A DNA stretch of 64,000 nt, taken from Bacillota bacterium. Its GTDB lineage: Bacteria; Bacillota; Bacilli; Paenibacillales; UBA4045. The stretch covers positions 186,001-250,000 of the forward strand of contig JAEZQY010000001.1 in assembly GCA_023441055.1 (NCBI GenBank), written 5' to 3'. A program made the translations under genes and the position numbers. Below are positions 43,334 through 52,107 of this stretch, one piece after another (the first letter of the stretch is position 1; every line of letters starts with the position of its first letter). The notes below the pieces were generated by a model. It was not told the DNA's origin. It searched no databases and saw only the letters and a program-made list of their open reading frames with translations.

Positions 43334-43429
43334 GTGGGAGCTTACGCCACACCACCTCTTCATGAGGAGCTTTCATTTCATAATAGCACTTACAGTTATT
43401 ATGAAATGGATTCAGGTGTGGTTTTTTTT
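43334..43429 (+). terminator. Branched terminator upstream of thyA
   Basis: An outer stem CCACACC (43347-43353)/GGTGTGG (43415-43421) closes two inner hairpins (CCTC/GAGG at 43355-43367 and CATTTCATAATA paired with its inverse) and runs directly into eight Ts. GTGG at 43334-43337 can alternatively pair with the CCAC of the outer stem. It ends the upstream gene and may act as an attenuator for thyA. Confidence 0.75.
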
Positions 43430-43509
43430 GCGATGTGGTATCATTTAAAGTAGGACTTATAGTGATTATTATAGGAGTAACAGGATCATAGAATGGGAGT
43501 GTGTTGGGG

Positions 43510-44466
43510 ATGAGCAGGAATGAGGCGCAATATATAGACTTGCTTAGACATGTGTTGGAGCAGGGTGTGAAGAAGGAGGATCGGACGGGTACGGGCACGC
43601 TGTCTGTGTTCGGATATCAGATGCGATTCGATCTGACTGAGGGCTTCCCGCTGCTGACGACTAAGCGTGTGCCGTTCAAGATGGTGGCCAGTGAACTGAT
43701 CTGGTTCATTCAGGGCGACACGAACATACGCTACCTGCTTCAGCACAAGAATAATATATGGAATGAGTGGGCGTTCAAGCGCTGGGTGGAGAGCGAGGCG
43801 TATACGGGTCCAGATATGACGAATTTCGGATTGCGCGCTCAGCAGGATGCGGAATTTCATACGCAATACGAAGAGCAGATGGACATCTTCAAGCAGCGAG
43901 TGCTGGAGGATGATGCCTTCGCCGCTAGATTCGGTGAGCTGGGCGATGTGTATGGCAAGCAGTGGCGTCAGTGGAAGACATCTACAGGGGAGACGATTGA
44001 TCAGCTGAAGGATGTGATCGACACGATCAAGCGCAATCCGGACTCAAGGAGATTGATCGTGTCCGCATGGTCCCCTGAGGATGTGCCGACGATGGCGCTG
44101 CCGCCGTGTCATACGATGTTCCAATTCTATGTGGCGGATAATAAGCTGAGCTGTCAGCTCTATCAGAGGAGCGCGGACATCTTCCTGGGCATTCCATTCA
44201 ATATTGCCAGCTACGCGCTGCTCACGCATATGATTGCACATGAATGCGGGCTTGGGGTCGGTGAGTTCGTTCATACCTTGGGCGATGCCCACATCTATTC
44301 GAATCATCTGGAGCAAATTCATACTCAGCTTGAGCGTCAGCCGAAGCCACTACCGCAGCTGCAGCTTAATCCGGCTGTCCAATCGGTGTTCGACTTTACG
44401 GTGGAGGATGTTGCCGTGGTTGGCTATGAGCCGCATCCTACAATTAAGGCACCGGTCGCTGTATAG
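43510..44466 (+). CDS. thyA: Thymidylate synthase ThyA
   Basis: This enzyme makes dTMP from dUMP with methylene-tetrahydrofolate. The 318-residue protein has the catalytic cysteine at residue 200 in ALPPCHTMFQFYV. Other family blocks are DRTGTGTLSVFGYQMRFDL, TTKRVPFK, QRSADIFLGIPFNIASYALL and HTLGDAHIYSNH. It carries the roughly 50-residue insert seen in the long ThyA form of lactobacilli and B. subtilis ThyB-unlike enzymes. ATG at 43510 has GGGAG upstream. dfrA follows after 14 bases, the usual folate recycling pair. Confidence 0.97.
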   Translation: MSRNEAQYIDLLRHVLEQGVKKEDRTGTGTLSVFGYQMRFDLTEGFPLLTTKRVPFKMVASELIWFIQGDTNIRYLLQHKNNIWNEWAFKRWVESEAYTGPDMTNFGLRAQQDAEFHTQYEEQMDIFKQRVLEDDAFAARFGELGDVYGKQWRQWKTSTGETIDQLKDVIDTIKRNPDSRRLIVSAWSPEDVPTMALPPCHTMFQFYVADNKLSCQLYQRSADIFLGIPFNIASYALLTHMIAHECGLGVGEFVHTLGDAHIYSNHLEQIHTQLERQPKPLPQLQLNPAVQSVFDFTVEDVAVVGYEPHPTIKAPVAV

Positions 44467-44480
44467 AGAGGAAGAGAGAG

Positions 44481-45023
44481 ATGATGTCAGAAATACAGAA
44501 TGCAGCCGACGGAATGCCTGCTATCGTGACAGGATTGTCGATGATCTGGGCCATGGATGAGAATGGTCTAATCGGTCAAGATAACCGCATGCCCTGGCAT
44601 CTGCCCGCTGAACTGGCTTACTTCCGGCGGACCACAACGGGACATGCGATTGTGATGGGCAGACGCACCTATGAATCGATAGGCGAGAAGCCATTACCTA
44701 AGCGCCGCAATGTGATTATTAGCCGGAATACCAATTATCAGCCGCCTGGGGTTGAGGTGATTCACTCTGTGCAGGAGGCGCTCGATCTGCTTAGGGGCGA
44801 GCCGTTCTTCGTCATCGGGGGCGCGCAAATCTACCAAGCCTTCCTGCCCTATGCGGAGAAGCTGTATGTGACGGTCATTCATCACGCATTCACTGGCGAT
44901 CAGCACTTCCCGGCTGTGGATTGGAGCCGCTGGCAGCTCCTCTCGGAGGAACCGGGACAGAAGGATGAGAGCAATCCCTATGATTACAGCTTTAGAGTCT
45001 ACCAAGCGATTACACAACAGTAA
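44481..45023 (+). CDS. dfrA: Dihydrofolate reductase
   Basis: This enzyme regenerates tetrahydrofolate after ThyA and is the trimethoprim target. The 180-residue protein has MIWAMDENGLIGQDNRMPWHLPAEL, IVMGRRTYESIG, RNVIISRN and FVIGGAQIYQAFLPYAEKLYVT, all standard. About 20 residues precede the usual DHFR start. ATG at 44481 has a strong purine-rich ribosome site, so this extension is probably translated; an internal ATG at 44541 would give the classical form. It is co-transcribed with thyA. Confidence 0.95.
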   Translation: MMSEIQNAADGMPAIVTGLSMIWAMDENGLIGQDNRMPWHLPAELAYFRRTTTGHAIVMGRRTYESIGEKPLPKRRNVIISRNTNYQPPGVEVIHSVQEALDLLRGEPFFVIGGAQIYQAFLPYAEKLYVTVIHHAFTGDQHFPAVDWSRWQLLSEEPGQKDESNPYDYSFRVYQAITQQ

Positions 45024-45047
45024 GCTGTTCGGAGGCGAACTGGGCCA

Positions 45048-46112
45048 ATGACAACGAAGAAGAAGAGGCCAACTAGATGGATATTATATGTTAGCATTAT
45101 ACTAGCCGGAGTTATGCTCTTGATCCTGCTAGAACCGTTATACTCCCATACGAAATCCGGCGAACCGGAGGCTGTGCCTGCAACCGCCTCGGCGGCAATT
45201 CCTCACGTCAACCTGCTGCTGGACGATTATCCGAATGCGGGTCATGCGTATATCTATGCTGCGCAGATTAACGGATACTTCCGGGATGAGGGGCTGGTCG
45301 TCGATATTCTCCTGCCGAACAGCAGCTTAGGCGACCCGCTTGCATCGGTAGCAGCGGGGGGAGCGGATGTGGCGCTTGTGCACGGTCCGGAACTGCTGCT
45401 TGCCAGGGATAGACAATTGCCTGTTCGCTCAATCGCGGCGATTGTGAAACGGCCGCTCACCTATGTAGCAGTCGAACAAGCCAGTCCGATTCACTCGGCC
45501 AAGCATCTGATTGGCAAGAAGATCGGATATGCGGGCAAGCCTTATTATGAAGCCATAATCAGACAGATGCTGAGGCAGGCTGATGCGGATTACTCAGAGG
45601 CGGATTTAGTGGATATCGGATCATCGATTGACTATGCCAAGCACTTCGAGGATGGAATGGATGCGCTGATCGGACCGACCCTCCACCGCGACCGATTCCT
45701 ACTGGAGAGGAAGCATGTTCGAATTCGGCTGATTGAGCCGATGCTGAGCAAGGTTCCCGCTTATTATGAGCTGGTGCTCGCTGCTGAAGAACAGGCTGTA
45801 GAAGCGGACCCAGATCGGTACAAGAAGCTGTGGCGAGCGCTGCAGAGAGGCCAGCAATACGTAGAGGAGCATCCACAGGAAGCGATCGAATTCGTCATGA
45901 GAAGGCAGAGCGTGCTGCGTCCCTTGGACGAGGAGGTCGAGCTGGAGGCCCTGCGGCTATTGCTATCCTTCGAAGAGTCTGAGGAGCTGTCGTTCGGGCA
46001 ACAGCACAAGAATATCTGGTCGGATACGGAGAAGTGGCTGCACGATGTTGAGATGATCGGGGACGATACCCGCGGTGAAGATGCGTTCACGAACGTGATT
46101 ATAGAAGAATAA
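45048..46112 (+). CDS. NMT1/THI5-like substrate-binding protein, membrane anchored
   Basis: This 354-residue protein has an N-terminal membrane anchor (WILYVSIILAGVMLLILL) with no lipobox. A periplasmic-binding fold of the NMT1/SsuA class follows: HVNLLLDDYPNAGHAYIYAAQINGYFRDEGLVVDILLP, then GGADVALVHGPELLLARD, then the hinge LIGKKIGYAGKPYYEA. Relatives bind thiamine pyrimidine precursors, riboflavin or sulfonates. GGAGG precedes the ATG, 24 bases after dfrA, so it is probably in the thyA-dfrA operon. No permease or ATPase accompanies it. Confidence 0.8.
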   Translation: MTTKKKRPTRWILYVSIILAGVMLLILLEPLYSHTKSGEPEAVPATASAAIPHVNLLLDDYPNAGHAYIYAAQINGYFRDEGLVVDILLPNSSLGDPLASVAAGGADVALVHGPELLLARDRQLPVRSIAAIVKRPLTYVAVEQASPIHSAKHLIGKKIGYAGKPYYEAIIRQMLRQADADYSEADLVDIGSSIDYAKHFEDGMDALIGPTLHRDRFLLERKHVRIRLIEPMLSKVPAYYELVLAAEEQAVEADPDRYKKLWRALQRGQQYVEEHPQEAIEFVMRRQSVLRPLDEEVELEALRLLLSFEESEELSFGQQHKNIWSDTEKWLHDVEMIGDDTRGEDAFTNVIIEE

Positions 46113-46121
46113 GGGAGAAGC

Positions 46122-46166
46122 GTTAAGAGAAGCGCAGCCGTCTATGATGGCTGCGCTTCTCTTAAC
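46122..46166. terminator. Bidirectional hairpin between convergent genes
   Basis: GTTAAGAGAAGCGCAGCC (46122-46139) and its exact inverse (46149-46166) form an 18-bp stem with a nine-base loop, between the convergent binding-protein and GGDEF genes. No clear T-run is present on either side. Confidence 0.75.
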
Positions 46167-46200
46167 TGTGGAGCAATCCGAATTAATCAGAATCTACAAT

Positions 46201-47835
46201 CTACAATCTGTCGTAATACCGGTAGTTATTCCCGCCTAGATTCTTGGCCTTATATAGGGCATGATCTGCATACTTCAGCAGCGTACTCAGTTCTGAAGTG
46301 TCTTCCGGGTAGACGCTGATGCCGATGCTGCAGGTCATGGACAGCTCGTGTCCATCGATATGGCAGGGCTTGGCTATCTCCTGGCTGACCTTCTCCGCTA
46401 ATCGGCCGCAGTCATCGCGATGCTGCAGATCAGGGAGCAGGATGACGAGCTCGTCTCCCCCGATTCGAGCGATGGTGTCGCTGGCTCGGAGGATCTGGCT
46501 GAGGCGCTCAGCCATCACCTGCAGGAGCTTATCGCCGATCATATGGCCCAGCTGATCATTGATCTGCCTGAAGCGATCCAGGTCGACGTACATGACGCCC
46601 AGCAGCTTCCGATTGCGCTGAGCGAGGAGCAATGCCTGCTGCAAGCGATCTTGCAGCAGACTCCGATTCGGCAATCCGGTGAGCATATCATGATAAGCTT
46701 GATGGTGAACCTTGGCCTCGAGCTCCTTGCGAACCGTTATGTCGGAGAAGGTACCGACGAAGTGTGTGACCACGCCCAGATTGTCGGCAATGCTTGTAAC
46801 GGATAATTCCTCGAGGAAGATGGAGCCGTCCTTGCGCTTATTCCAGATCTCACCTCGCCAGCTCCCGGCCGTGTGGATCTCCTCCCACATCTGCGCATAG
46901 AATTCAGGTGCATGCCAGCCTGAACTCAGCAGGCTCGGGTTCTTCCCCTCGACCTCCTGGAAGGAGTAGCCGGTCAGCTTCACGAAGGCTTGATTGACTA
47001 GGACAATCTCATTGTGCGAATTGGTGACGATAATGCCTTCCTCGATGCTGTCGGATACCTTGCCGGACAGTGTGTTAAATTCCTCGAACTGCTTCCAGCT
47101 CGTAATGGCCTGGAGGAGGCAGACGAAGCCCAATAAGCGAATGAGATGGCCCAGTAGATGCATGACATCGTTCGCATGGCTTGACCAGACGAAGGTCAGA
47201 TCACCGATTACAAGCAGGATGATTGCAGTGACCATCTGCCGGGCGTGGAAGGGATAGCCGTGCGAGTGGCGAGTATGCTCCTTCACGATTAACACGAGCA
47301 CGTTGATCATATGTATCGCTAGAATCGCGTACACGATGGTGATCGGCCAGGCGCGTTCTAATTGCATCGCGAGATAGGCGCCAACACAGATGATCGCGAA
47401 TGCTAGCGTCAAGATGCTGTATTTGGCAAGAGGGGTCCTGATTGGTCTGATCTTGGTGGTGGTGAAGAAGAGCAGAACGCCAGCGGTTAGCCATCCGTTG
47501 ATCTGCCAGAATAAGGTGGCTCTGTGCGGACTGAAGCCGGGCATTCCCTCGTCAGCGAGCATATGTCCCAGATTCATTGCGCCTACGGCTAAGAACAGCA
47601 TGGATAGGATGAAAATAGAGCCTGGCTGCCGAACATTGTTAGTGGTCCAGCCCAGGAAGGCGATCATGAAGATAACAGCGCTGGTGAGCAGCTCGAGAAT
47701 TTGGTGCCCGATTAGATGATAGCTCGACAAATCGATATGGCCCAAGCTCTGACCTAACCGCACAACGGCTAATGTCGAGACAAGCCATATCAGTTGAAGC
47801 TTCCAGTAGGAGATGTAGTGCAGGATATTGGTCAT
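46201..47835 (-). CDS. Membrane PAS-GGDEF protein (putative diguanylate cyclase)
   Basis: This 544-residue protein has about seven membrane spans in the first 240 residues (a MASE-type sensor), a PAS domain at about 255-380 (GIIVTNSHNEIVLVNQAFVKLTGYS, with the PAC part HFVGTFSDIT) and a C-terminal GGDEF domain beginning HDMLTGLPNR. The active-site signature is GGDEL (459-463) rather than GGDEF. An intact inhibitory I-site RASD lies at 450-453. It probably makes cyclic di-GMP in response to a small signal sensed in the membrane or PAS pocket. AGGAG precedes the reverse-strand ATG. Confidence 0.9.
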   Translation of the reverse strand: MTNILHYISYWKLQLIWLVSTLAVVRLGQSLGHIDLSSYHLIGHQILELLTSAVIFMIAFLGWTTNNVRQPGSIFILSMLFLAVGAMNLGHMLADEGMPGFSPHRATLFWQINGWLTAGVLLFFTTTKIRPIRTPLAKYSILTLAFAIICVGAYLAMQLERAWPITIVYAILAIHMINVLVLIVKEHTRHSHGYPFHARQMVTAIILLVIGDLTFVWSSHANDVMHLLGHLIRLLGFVCLLQAITSWKQFEEFNTLSGKVSDSIEEGIIVTNSHNEIVLVNQAFVKLTGYSFQEVEGKNPSLLSSGWHAPEFYAQMWEEIHTAGSWRGEIWNKRKDGSIFLEELSVTSIADNLGVVTHFVGTFSDITVRKELEAKVHHQAYHDMLTGLPNRSLLQDRLQQALLLAQRNRKLLGVMYVDLDRFRQINDQLGHMIGDKLLQVMAERLSQILRASDTIARIGGDELVILLPDLQHRDDCGRLAEKVSQEIAKPCHIDGHELSMTCSIGISVYPEDTSELSTLLKYADHALYKAKNLGGNNYRYYDRL

Positions 47836-47876
47836 GTATAGGGCTCCTAAAGTTAGTGATGATACAACTAGCTACC

Positions 47877-47904
47877 ATTATATCTGATTAGGAAATATTT
47901 GAAA
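47877..47904 (-). promoter_or_regulatory. Possible promoter of the GGDEF gene
   Basis: On the reverse strand TTTCAA (47899-47904), a 16-base spacer and a perfect TATAAT (47877-47882), about 40 bases before the start. Confidence 0.5.
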
Positions 47905-47908
47905 TAAC

Positions 47909-47941
47909 AAAAAAAAGAATCCTAATGGTTACATAGGATTC
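47909..47941 (-). terminator. Terminator overlapping the stop codon of the siderophore operon
   Basis: On the reverse strand GAATCCTA/TAGGATTC (47934-47941 with 47917-47924) is followed by eight Ts. The stop codon of the ATPase gene lies within the loop. Confidence 0.9.
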
Positions 47942-48735
47942 ACATGATAACGGCCGATCGGAACGACGGTAGGCGAGAGGGAGACTGGATCAGTGATGAC
48001 GGTGCAATCCAGCCCGAATACGGTCTTAATTAAATCGCTGGTTACTACGCTCGATGGCTCGCCCTCCGCGATCAGCCGACCATCTCGAAGGGCGTACAAG
48101 TAGTCGGCATAGCGCGCCGCTAAATTGATATCATGCAGCACCATAACGATGGTTGTGCCATGCTTGCGATTTAAATCGGTCAGCAGGTCGAGAATTTCGA
48201 TTTGATACGTAATATCCAGGTAGGTCGTAGGCTCATCCAAGAATAGGATATCGGTTTGCTGTGCAAGGGCCATCGCAATCCACACGCGTTGTCTTTGTCC
48301 GCCTGACAGCTCATCCATGTTGGAGTTAGCCAGTTCCGTAATGTTCATCATATCCATCGCGTCTGCTACAGCCTCATAGTCCTGTCTGCGCCATCCGCCG
48401 AATAGCGATTGATGTGGAAATCGTCCTCTGCCTACTAAATCCGTCACCGATATCCCTTCGGGTACGATCGGGGATTGTGGAAGCAAGCCGACAGTCCGGG
48501 CGAACTTCTTGGCCGGCATGTTGTGCAGCGGGGCGCCATCGAGTGTGATCGTGCCGGATATGGGCTTAATTAGTCTGGATAAGGTTTTCAGTAAAGTGGA
48601 TTTGCCGCAGGCGTTGGAGCCGATCATGACACTGATCTTGTTGCTGGGAATATCGAGTGAAATGTCGTGAAGGATCACGCGATTGTCATAACCAGCCGTG
48701 ATGTGCTCCGCCTTATAGCGATGAATGGTATGCAT
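47929..48735 (-). CDS. Ferric siderophore ABC transporter, ATP-binding protein
   Basis: This 268-residue FecE/FhuC-type ATPase powers siderophore uptake. Walker A is GSNACGKST, with Ser and Ala in place of the usual Pro and Gly. The signature LSGGQRQRVWIAMALAQ, Walker B ILFLDEPTTYLDI and H-loop VLHD are present. It is the last gene of a four-gene reverse-strand operon and starts on the last base of the upstream permease stop. The Fur box at the operon head implies iron control. Confidence 0.95.
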   Translation of the reverse strand: MHTIHRYKAEHITAGYDNRVILHDISLDIPSNKISVMIGSNACGKSTLLKTLSRLIKPISGTITLDGAPLHNMPAKKFARTVGLLPQSPIVPEGISVTDLVGRGRFPHQSLFGGWRRQDYEAVADAMDMMNITELANSNMDELSGGQRQRVWIAMALAQQTDILFLDEPTTYLDITYQIEILDLLTDLNRKHGTTIVMVLHDINLAARYADYLYALRDGRLIAEGEPSSVVTSDLIKTVFGLDCTVITDPVSLSPTVVPIGRYHVNPM

Positions 48736-49769
48736 TATAAATCTCCTCTTCGACTCATGCGAATTAGCAAGTAGATTAAGTAAGGCGCGCCGATTATGCC
48801 AGTAATAATCCCCGCTGGGAATCTAACCTCGAACGCGAATTGCCCGATCAGATCTGCGGCCAGTACTAAATTAGCGCCTATGAGTCCTGCTGGGATCATG
48901 GAAGCAAAGCCTGCACCGACTAAACGCCTGGCAATTGGTCCGGCGAGAAATGCAACAGAAGCAATTGGGCCTGTAGCTGCGGTTGCGATGGCGACCATAA
49001 CGACAGCACTGATCATAAGTAACACTCTTACATGGTTGGTCCGGACGCCTAATGAGGTCGCTGCGAGCTCGCCGAGCTCGAGCATCGATAGATGCTTGCT
49101 TAGCATCATAATGATGGGTGCACAGATAAGTACGGTTATCATTAATTGCGGAAGCTCATCCATTCGCGAACCATTCAGGCTGCCCGTCAACCATCGCATA
49201 GCGGCAGGCAGATCATGCTGCTTGCCAATTAAGAAGAGATAGGTGATGGCTGAATTGAACATGGCTTGCATGCCAATGCCAACCAAGATTAGACGTCCGA
49301 TCGAGAAGGTTCTGCCTCTAGCCAGCGCGTAGATCACGAGGACTGTTGCAAGACCTGCAAGCACAGCAGCGACCGACACAATCGCCTCGCTGGCATGTAG
49401 AATGATAATGCAGAAGACGGCAGCCGCACTGGAGCCGGATGTAATCCCGATCACATTCGGATTGGCGAGCGGGTTACGCAGCATCGTCTGAAAGGTGGCA
49501 CCCGCCATTCCGAAGGCGAAGCCTGCGAATATGCCCGCTAGCATTCTTGGTAAGCGTATCGTCTGAACAGCGAAGGATACCCCCTTCAGCTGTTCGCCCA
49601 GAAGCGCGCGCAGCACATCGGAGACAGGATAGATCGTGTTGCCGAGCATGAGCATCGCACAGCATAATCCGCAAGCCAGCGCTAATAGCATGCCAGTTAC
49701 CATATAGCCTCGGCGCTGCCGCCATACTCTTCCACGAGTGATATATGCCAATGTGTGATTCTTCATCAT
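48735..49769 (-). CDS. Ferric siderophore ABC transporter, permease 2 (FecCD family)
   Basis: This 344-residue membrane protein has about ten spans. FecCD hallmarks are RLPRMLAGIFAGFAFGMAGATFQTMLRNPLANPNVIGITSGSSAAA (in two pieces), then ATTATGPIASVAFLAGPIARRLVG with the ATPase-coupling region, and the end PAGIITGIIGAPYLIYLL. The start ATG at 49769 overlaps the stop of permease 1 (ATGATGA). The frame stays open upstream for 86 codons, but that stretch is antisense to nothing plausible and is discarded. It forms a heterodimer with permease 1. Confidence 0.94.
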   Translation of the reverse strand: MMKNHTLAYITRGRVWRQRRGYMVTGMLLALACGLCCAMLMLGNTIYPVSDVLRALLGEQLKGVSFAVQTIRLPRMLAGIFAGFAFGMAGATFQTMLRNPLANPNVIGITSGSSAAAVFCIIILHASEAIVSVAAVLAGLATVLVIYALARGRTFSIGRLILVGIGMQAMFNSAITYLFLIGKQHDLPAAMRWLTGSLNGSRMDELPQLMITVLICAPIIMMLSKHLSMLELGELAATSLGVRTNHVRVLLMISAVVMVAIATAATGPIASVAFLAGPIARRLVGAGFASMIPAGLIGANLVLAADLIGQFAFEVRFPAGIITGIIGAPYLIYLLIRMSRRGDL

Positions 49770-50803
49770 AGACGTAATTTCGCTTTCATCGCTAATACGA
49801 TTAGTAATGGTGCCCCTATAAAAGCTGTCAGCACACCGACTTCCAGCTCGCTGGGTCGGCCTATCAGCCTGCCAATGACATCCGAGAAGGTTAGAATGAC
49901 AGCGCCAGTGAGTGCAGACATGGGGATCAGGTATCGAATATCTGCTCCCAATAGCAGGCGAATGACGTGTGTAGCGAGTAATCCCACGAAGCCGATCGGT
50001 CCTGCCAATGCCGTAGTGACAGCGCACAGTAATACACCCGCGAATGCCGCGATCAGTCGAAGCAAGCCGGTTCGCACGCCCAATCCCGTCGCTGCTTCAT
50101 CGCCGAGTGCTAACGCATTGAGTCCGGGCGCAGTTAGAAGCGCTATGATCATCCCAATGAGCAGGAAGGGGATGAAGACAGTGACCGAGTCCCAATCTCC
50201 ACCGCCGACGCTGCCGACCTGCCAATATCGGAATTGATCCATGACAGAGGTTCGTGGAAGCATGATAGCCGTTACCAAGGATGCCAGCGCAGCGCTGGTC
50301 GCTGCTCCTGCAAGAACAAGCTTGAGCGGCGTTGCGCCGCCATTCCCCATCGAACTCACACCAAATACCAGAATGGCGGTTAGTATGGATCCAGCGAATG
50401 CATACCCGATATATTGACTAGCTGTCGTAATGTTCATGAAGGAGATGCCGGCTACAACGAATAACGCAGCGCCTGTATTCACTCCTAGGATGCCTGGATC
50501 GGCAATCGGATTGCGGGTAATGGCCTGCATCACTGCGCCGGATACGCCGAGCGCCGCACCGCAGCATAAACTGAATACCGTTCTTGCGATTCGCTTGCGT
50601 ACTATATTAGCTTCATAACTATCCACATCTGGACGGAATAATCCATCGAGCAGATCCTGTAGGCCAAGCGTACGTGTGCCGAAGAGGATAGAAGCGACAA
50701 TACATACGACCAGCAGCCCTAAACCCACTATGAGCAATCTGGCAAAATACTTCGGTACAGCTAAATTACGCTGTTCAAGCTTGAAGATCGAAATGCTATT
50801 CAT
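49766..50803 (-). CDS. Ferric siderophore ABC transporter, permease 1 (FecCD family)
   Basis: This 345-residue membrane protein has the family motifs RIARTVFSLCCGAALGVSGA, MQAITRNPIADPGILGVNTGAALFVV and PIGFVGLLATHVIRLLLG, plus the terminal LTAFIGAPLLIVL. The ATG at 50803 overlaps the end of the binding-protein gene by eight bases; an upstream in-frame ATG at 50821 is possible. It pairs with permease 2 to make the membrane channel. Confidence 0.94.
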   Translation of the reverse strand: MNSISIFKLEQRNLAVPKYFARLLIVGLGLLVVCIVASILFGTRTLGLQDLLDGLFRPDVDSYEANIVRKRIARTVFSLCCGAALGVSGAVMQAITRNPIADPGILGVNTGAALFVVAGISFMNITTASQYIGYAFAGSILTAILVFGVSSMGNGGATPLKLVLAGAATSAALASLVTAIMLPRTSVMDQFRYWQVGSVGGGDWDSVTVFIPFLLIGMIIALLTAPGLNALALGDEAATGLGVRTGLLRLIAAFAGVLLCAVTTALAGPIGFVGLLATHVIRLLLGADIRYLIPMSALTGAVILTFSDVIGRLIGRPSELEVGVLTAFIGAPLLIVLAMKAKLRL

Positions 50804-51830
50804 TGATCTTCTTAGCTGCATCTGCGATTAGTCCCAGGTATTCATCGATCGTATATTGAATGGACAGCGGATTGGGGTTGCCAGCTGCAGCTAATGGTGT
50901 ACCGTCCCCAACGAAGACAACAGAGCCTCTCTGGATCGCAGGGATCTTGCCTAGCAGCGAATCCGCCTTGGCGGCTTGATAGACGCTCTCATCTCCATAA
51001 CTAATGATGATATCCGCATCATTCAGAATATCTGCGTGCTCCGCACTCAGGGTTAAGTAGAAGCTGGATGGATCTGTGATGGCCTCTAGAACGGAATCAG
51101 GATATTCCATGCCGACCTCTAGTAAGAATTCACCCCGAGGGTCCGTCGTGGTATACACATACAGCTGCGATAAATCCGTAGCAGACAGGCTCACGAATAC
51201 CGCTTTCTTCCCTTGGAGCTCTGGATGCTCGGCAGCCTTGTCTTGAATGAGCTTCTCAGTGTCTTTAATGAGCTGTTCGCCCTCTGCCTGCATGCCCATC
51301 CCGATTGAATTGAAGGTGATCTGCTCACGCCAGGTTGTCACCCAAGGTGTTGTCTGGTAAGCGACAGTGGGAGCAATCTGCGATAACAATTCGTATTCCT
51401 CTGGCGTAATGCCGGAATAGGTCGCAAGAATAACATCGGGATCGGCATCGGCAATGGCTTCGAAATCCAGGCCGTCCGTGTCCTGGAAGATGTTCGGCTC
51501 TGTTACACCCAGCTCTTGTAGCTTCTCAGCCGTCCATGGCAGCAATCCGCTGTCATCCACAACGCCATAATTCGCTGCAGAGAAGCCAACGGGAACGACC
51601 CCAAGCGCCAGGGCGACATCATGATTAGCCCAGCTGATCGTCGCGATGCGTTCGGGCTTGCTCGTAATGACGGTTTCGCCGAGAGCATGCTTAATAACGA
51701 TTGGGTAATCAGCGCCGTCTTCTGTATGTACAGGTTGCGAGGTTGTTGCTTCAGAACACCCAATAAGAATGACTGCTAGAAGGGCTATGGTGAAGGATGC
51801 TTTAAGGAATTGCATTGGTTTGGCATACAT
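50796..51830 (-). CDS. Iron-siderophore-binding lipoprotein
   Basis: This 344-residue lipoprotein has a signal ending VILIGC, then a class III (FhuD/BtuF) binding fold: ITSKPERIATISWANHDVALALGVVPVGFS, FEAIADADPDVILATYSGI, and the C-lobe with DADIIISYGDESVYQAA. GGGAG precedes the ATG. It heads the four-gene operon and captures ferric siderophore outside the membrane. The choice between hydroxamate, catecholate or other siderophores cannot be made from sequence. A strong promoter with a Fur box lies upstream. Confidence 0.94.
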   Translation of the reverse strand: MYAKPMQFLKASFTIALLAVILIGCSEATTSQPVHTEDGADYPIVIKHALGETVITSKPERIATISWANHDVALALGVVPVGFSAANYGVVDDSGLLPWTAEKLQELGVTEPNIFQDTDGLDFEAIADADPDVILATYSGITPEEYELLSQIAPTVAYQTTPWVTTWREQITFNSIGMGMQAEGEQLIKDTEKLIQDKAAEHPELQGKKAVFVSLSATDLSQLYVYTTTDPRGEFLLEVGMEYPDSVLEAITDPSSFYLTLSAEHADILNDADIIISYGDESVYQAAKADSLLGKIPAIQRGSVVFVGDGTPLAAAGNPNPLSIQYTIDEYLGLIADAAKKINE

Positions 51831-51861
51831 GAGGCTTCTACTCCCTTTTTATAATCTTATC

Positions 51862-51880
51862 AATAATGATATTCATTCTC
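51862..51880 (-). promoter_or_regulatory. Fur box
   Basis: AATAATGATATTCATTCTC matches the 19-bp Fur consensus GATAATGATAATCATTATC at 16 of 19 positions. It lies just downstream of the expected transcription start, so iron-loaded Fur would block the siderophore operon. Confidence 0.85.
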
Positions 51881-51893
51881 ATTTACACTGACA

Positions 51894-51922
51894 ATAATAG
51901 GATCCTTTCGTCAACTTGTCAA
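51894..51922 (-). promoter_or_regulatory. SigA promoter of the siderophore operon
   Basis: On the reverse strand TTGACA (51917-51922), a 17-base spacer and TATTAT (51894-51899). Confidence 0.85.
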
Positions 51923-52107
51923 TATAAATTTTCTGTCTCTTGTATGTAGATGCTTGCGGCTCTCTGTCTTCGGGGTGCAAGTGTCGTGGCATTATAGGGT
52001 GGACGAGAATAGCATATATCACACGGATCGGACAGCCAGTTGATAGCAACAACGAGCATCTATATTGGATGGGCTTGGTTTATTTTGGGAGGGGAGGTAA
52101 GTAGAGC

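Noticed and set aside
49770..50027. Long N-terminal extension of permease 2
   Set aside because: It reads out of frame through the end of permease 1 and has no membrane-protein character. ATG at 49769 gives the family start.
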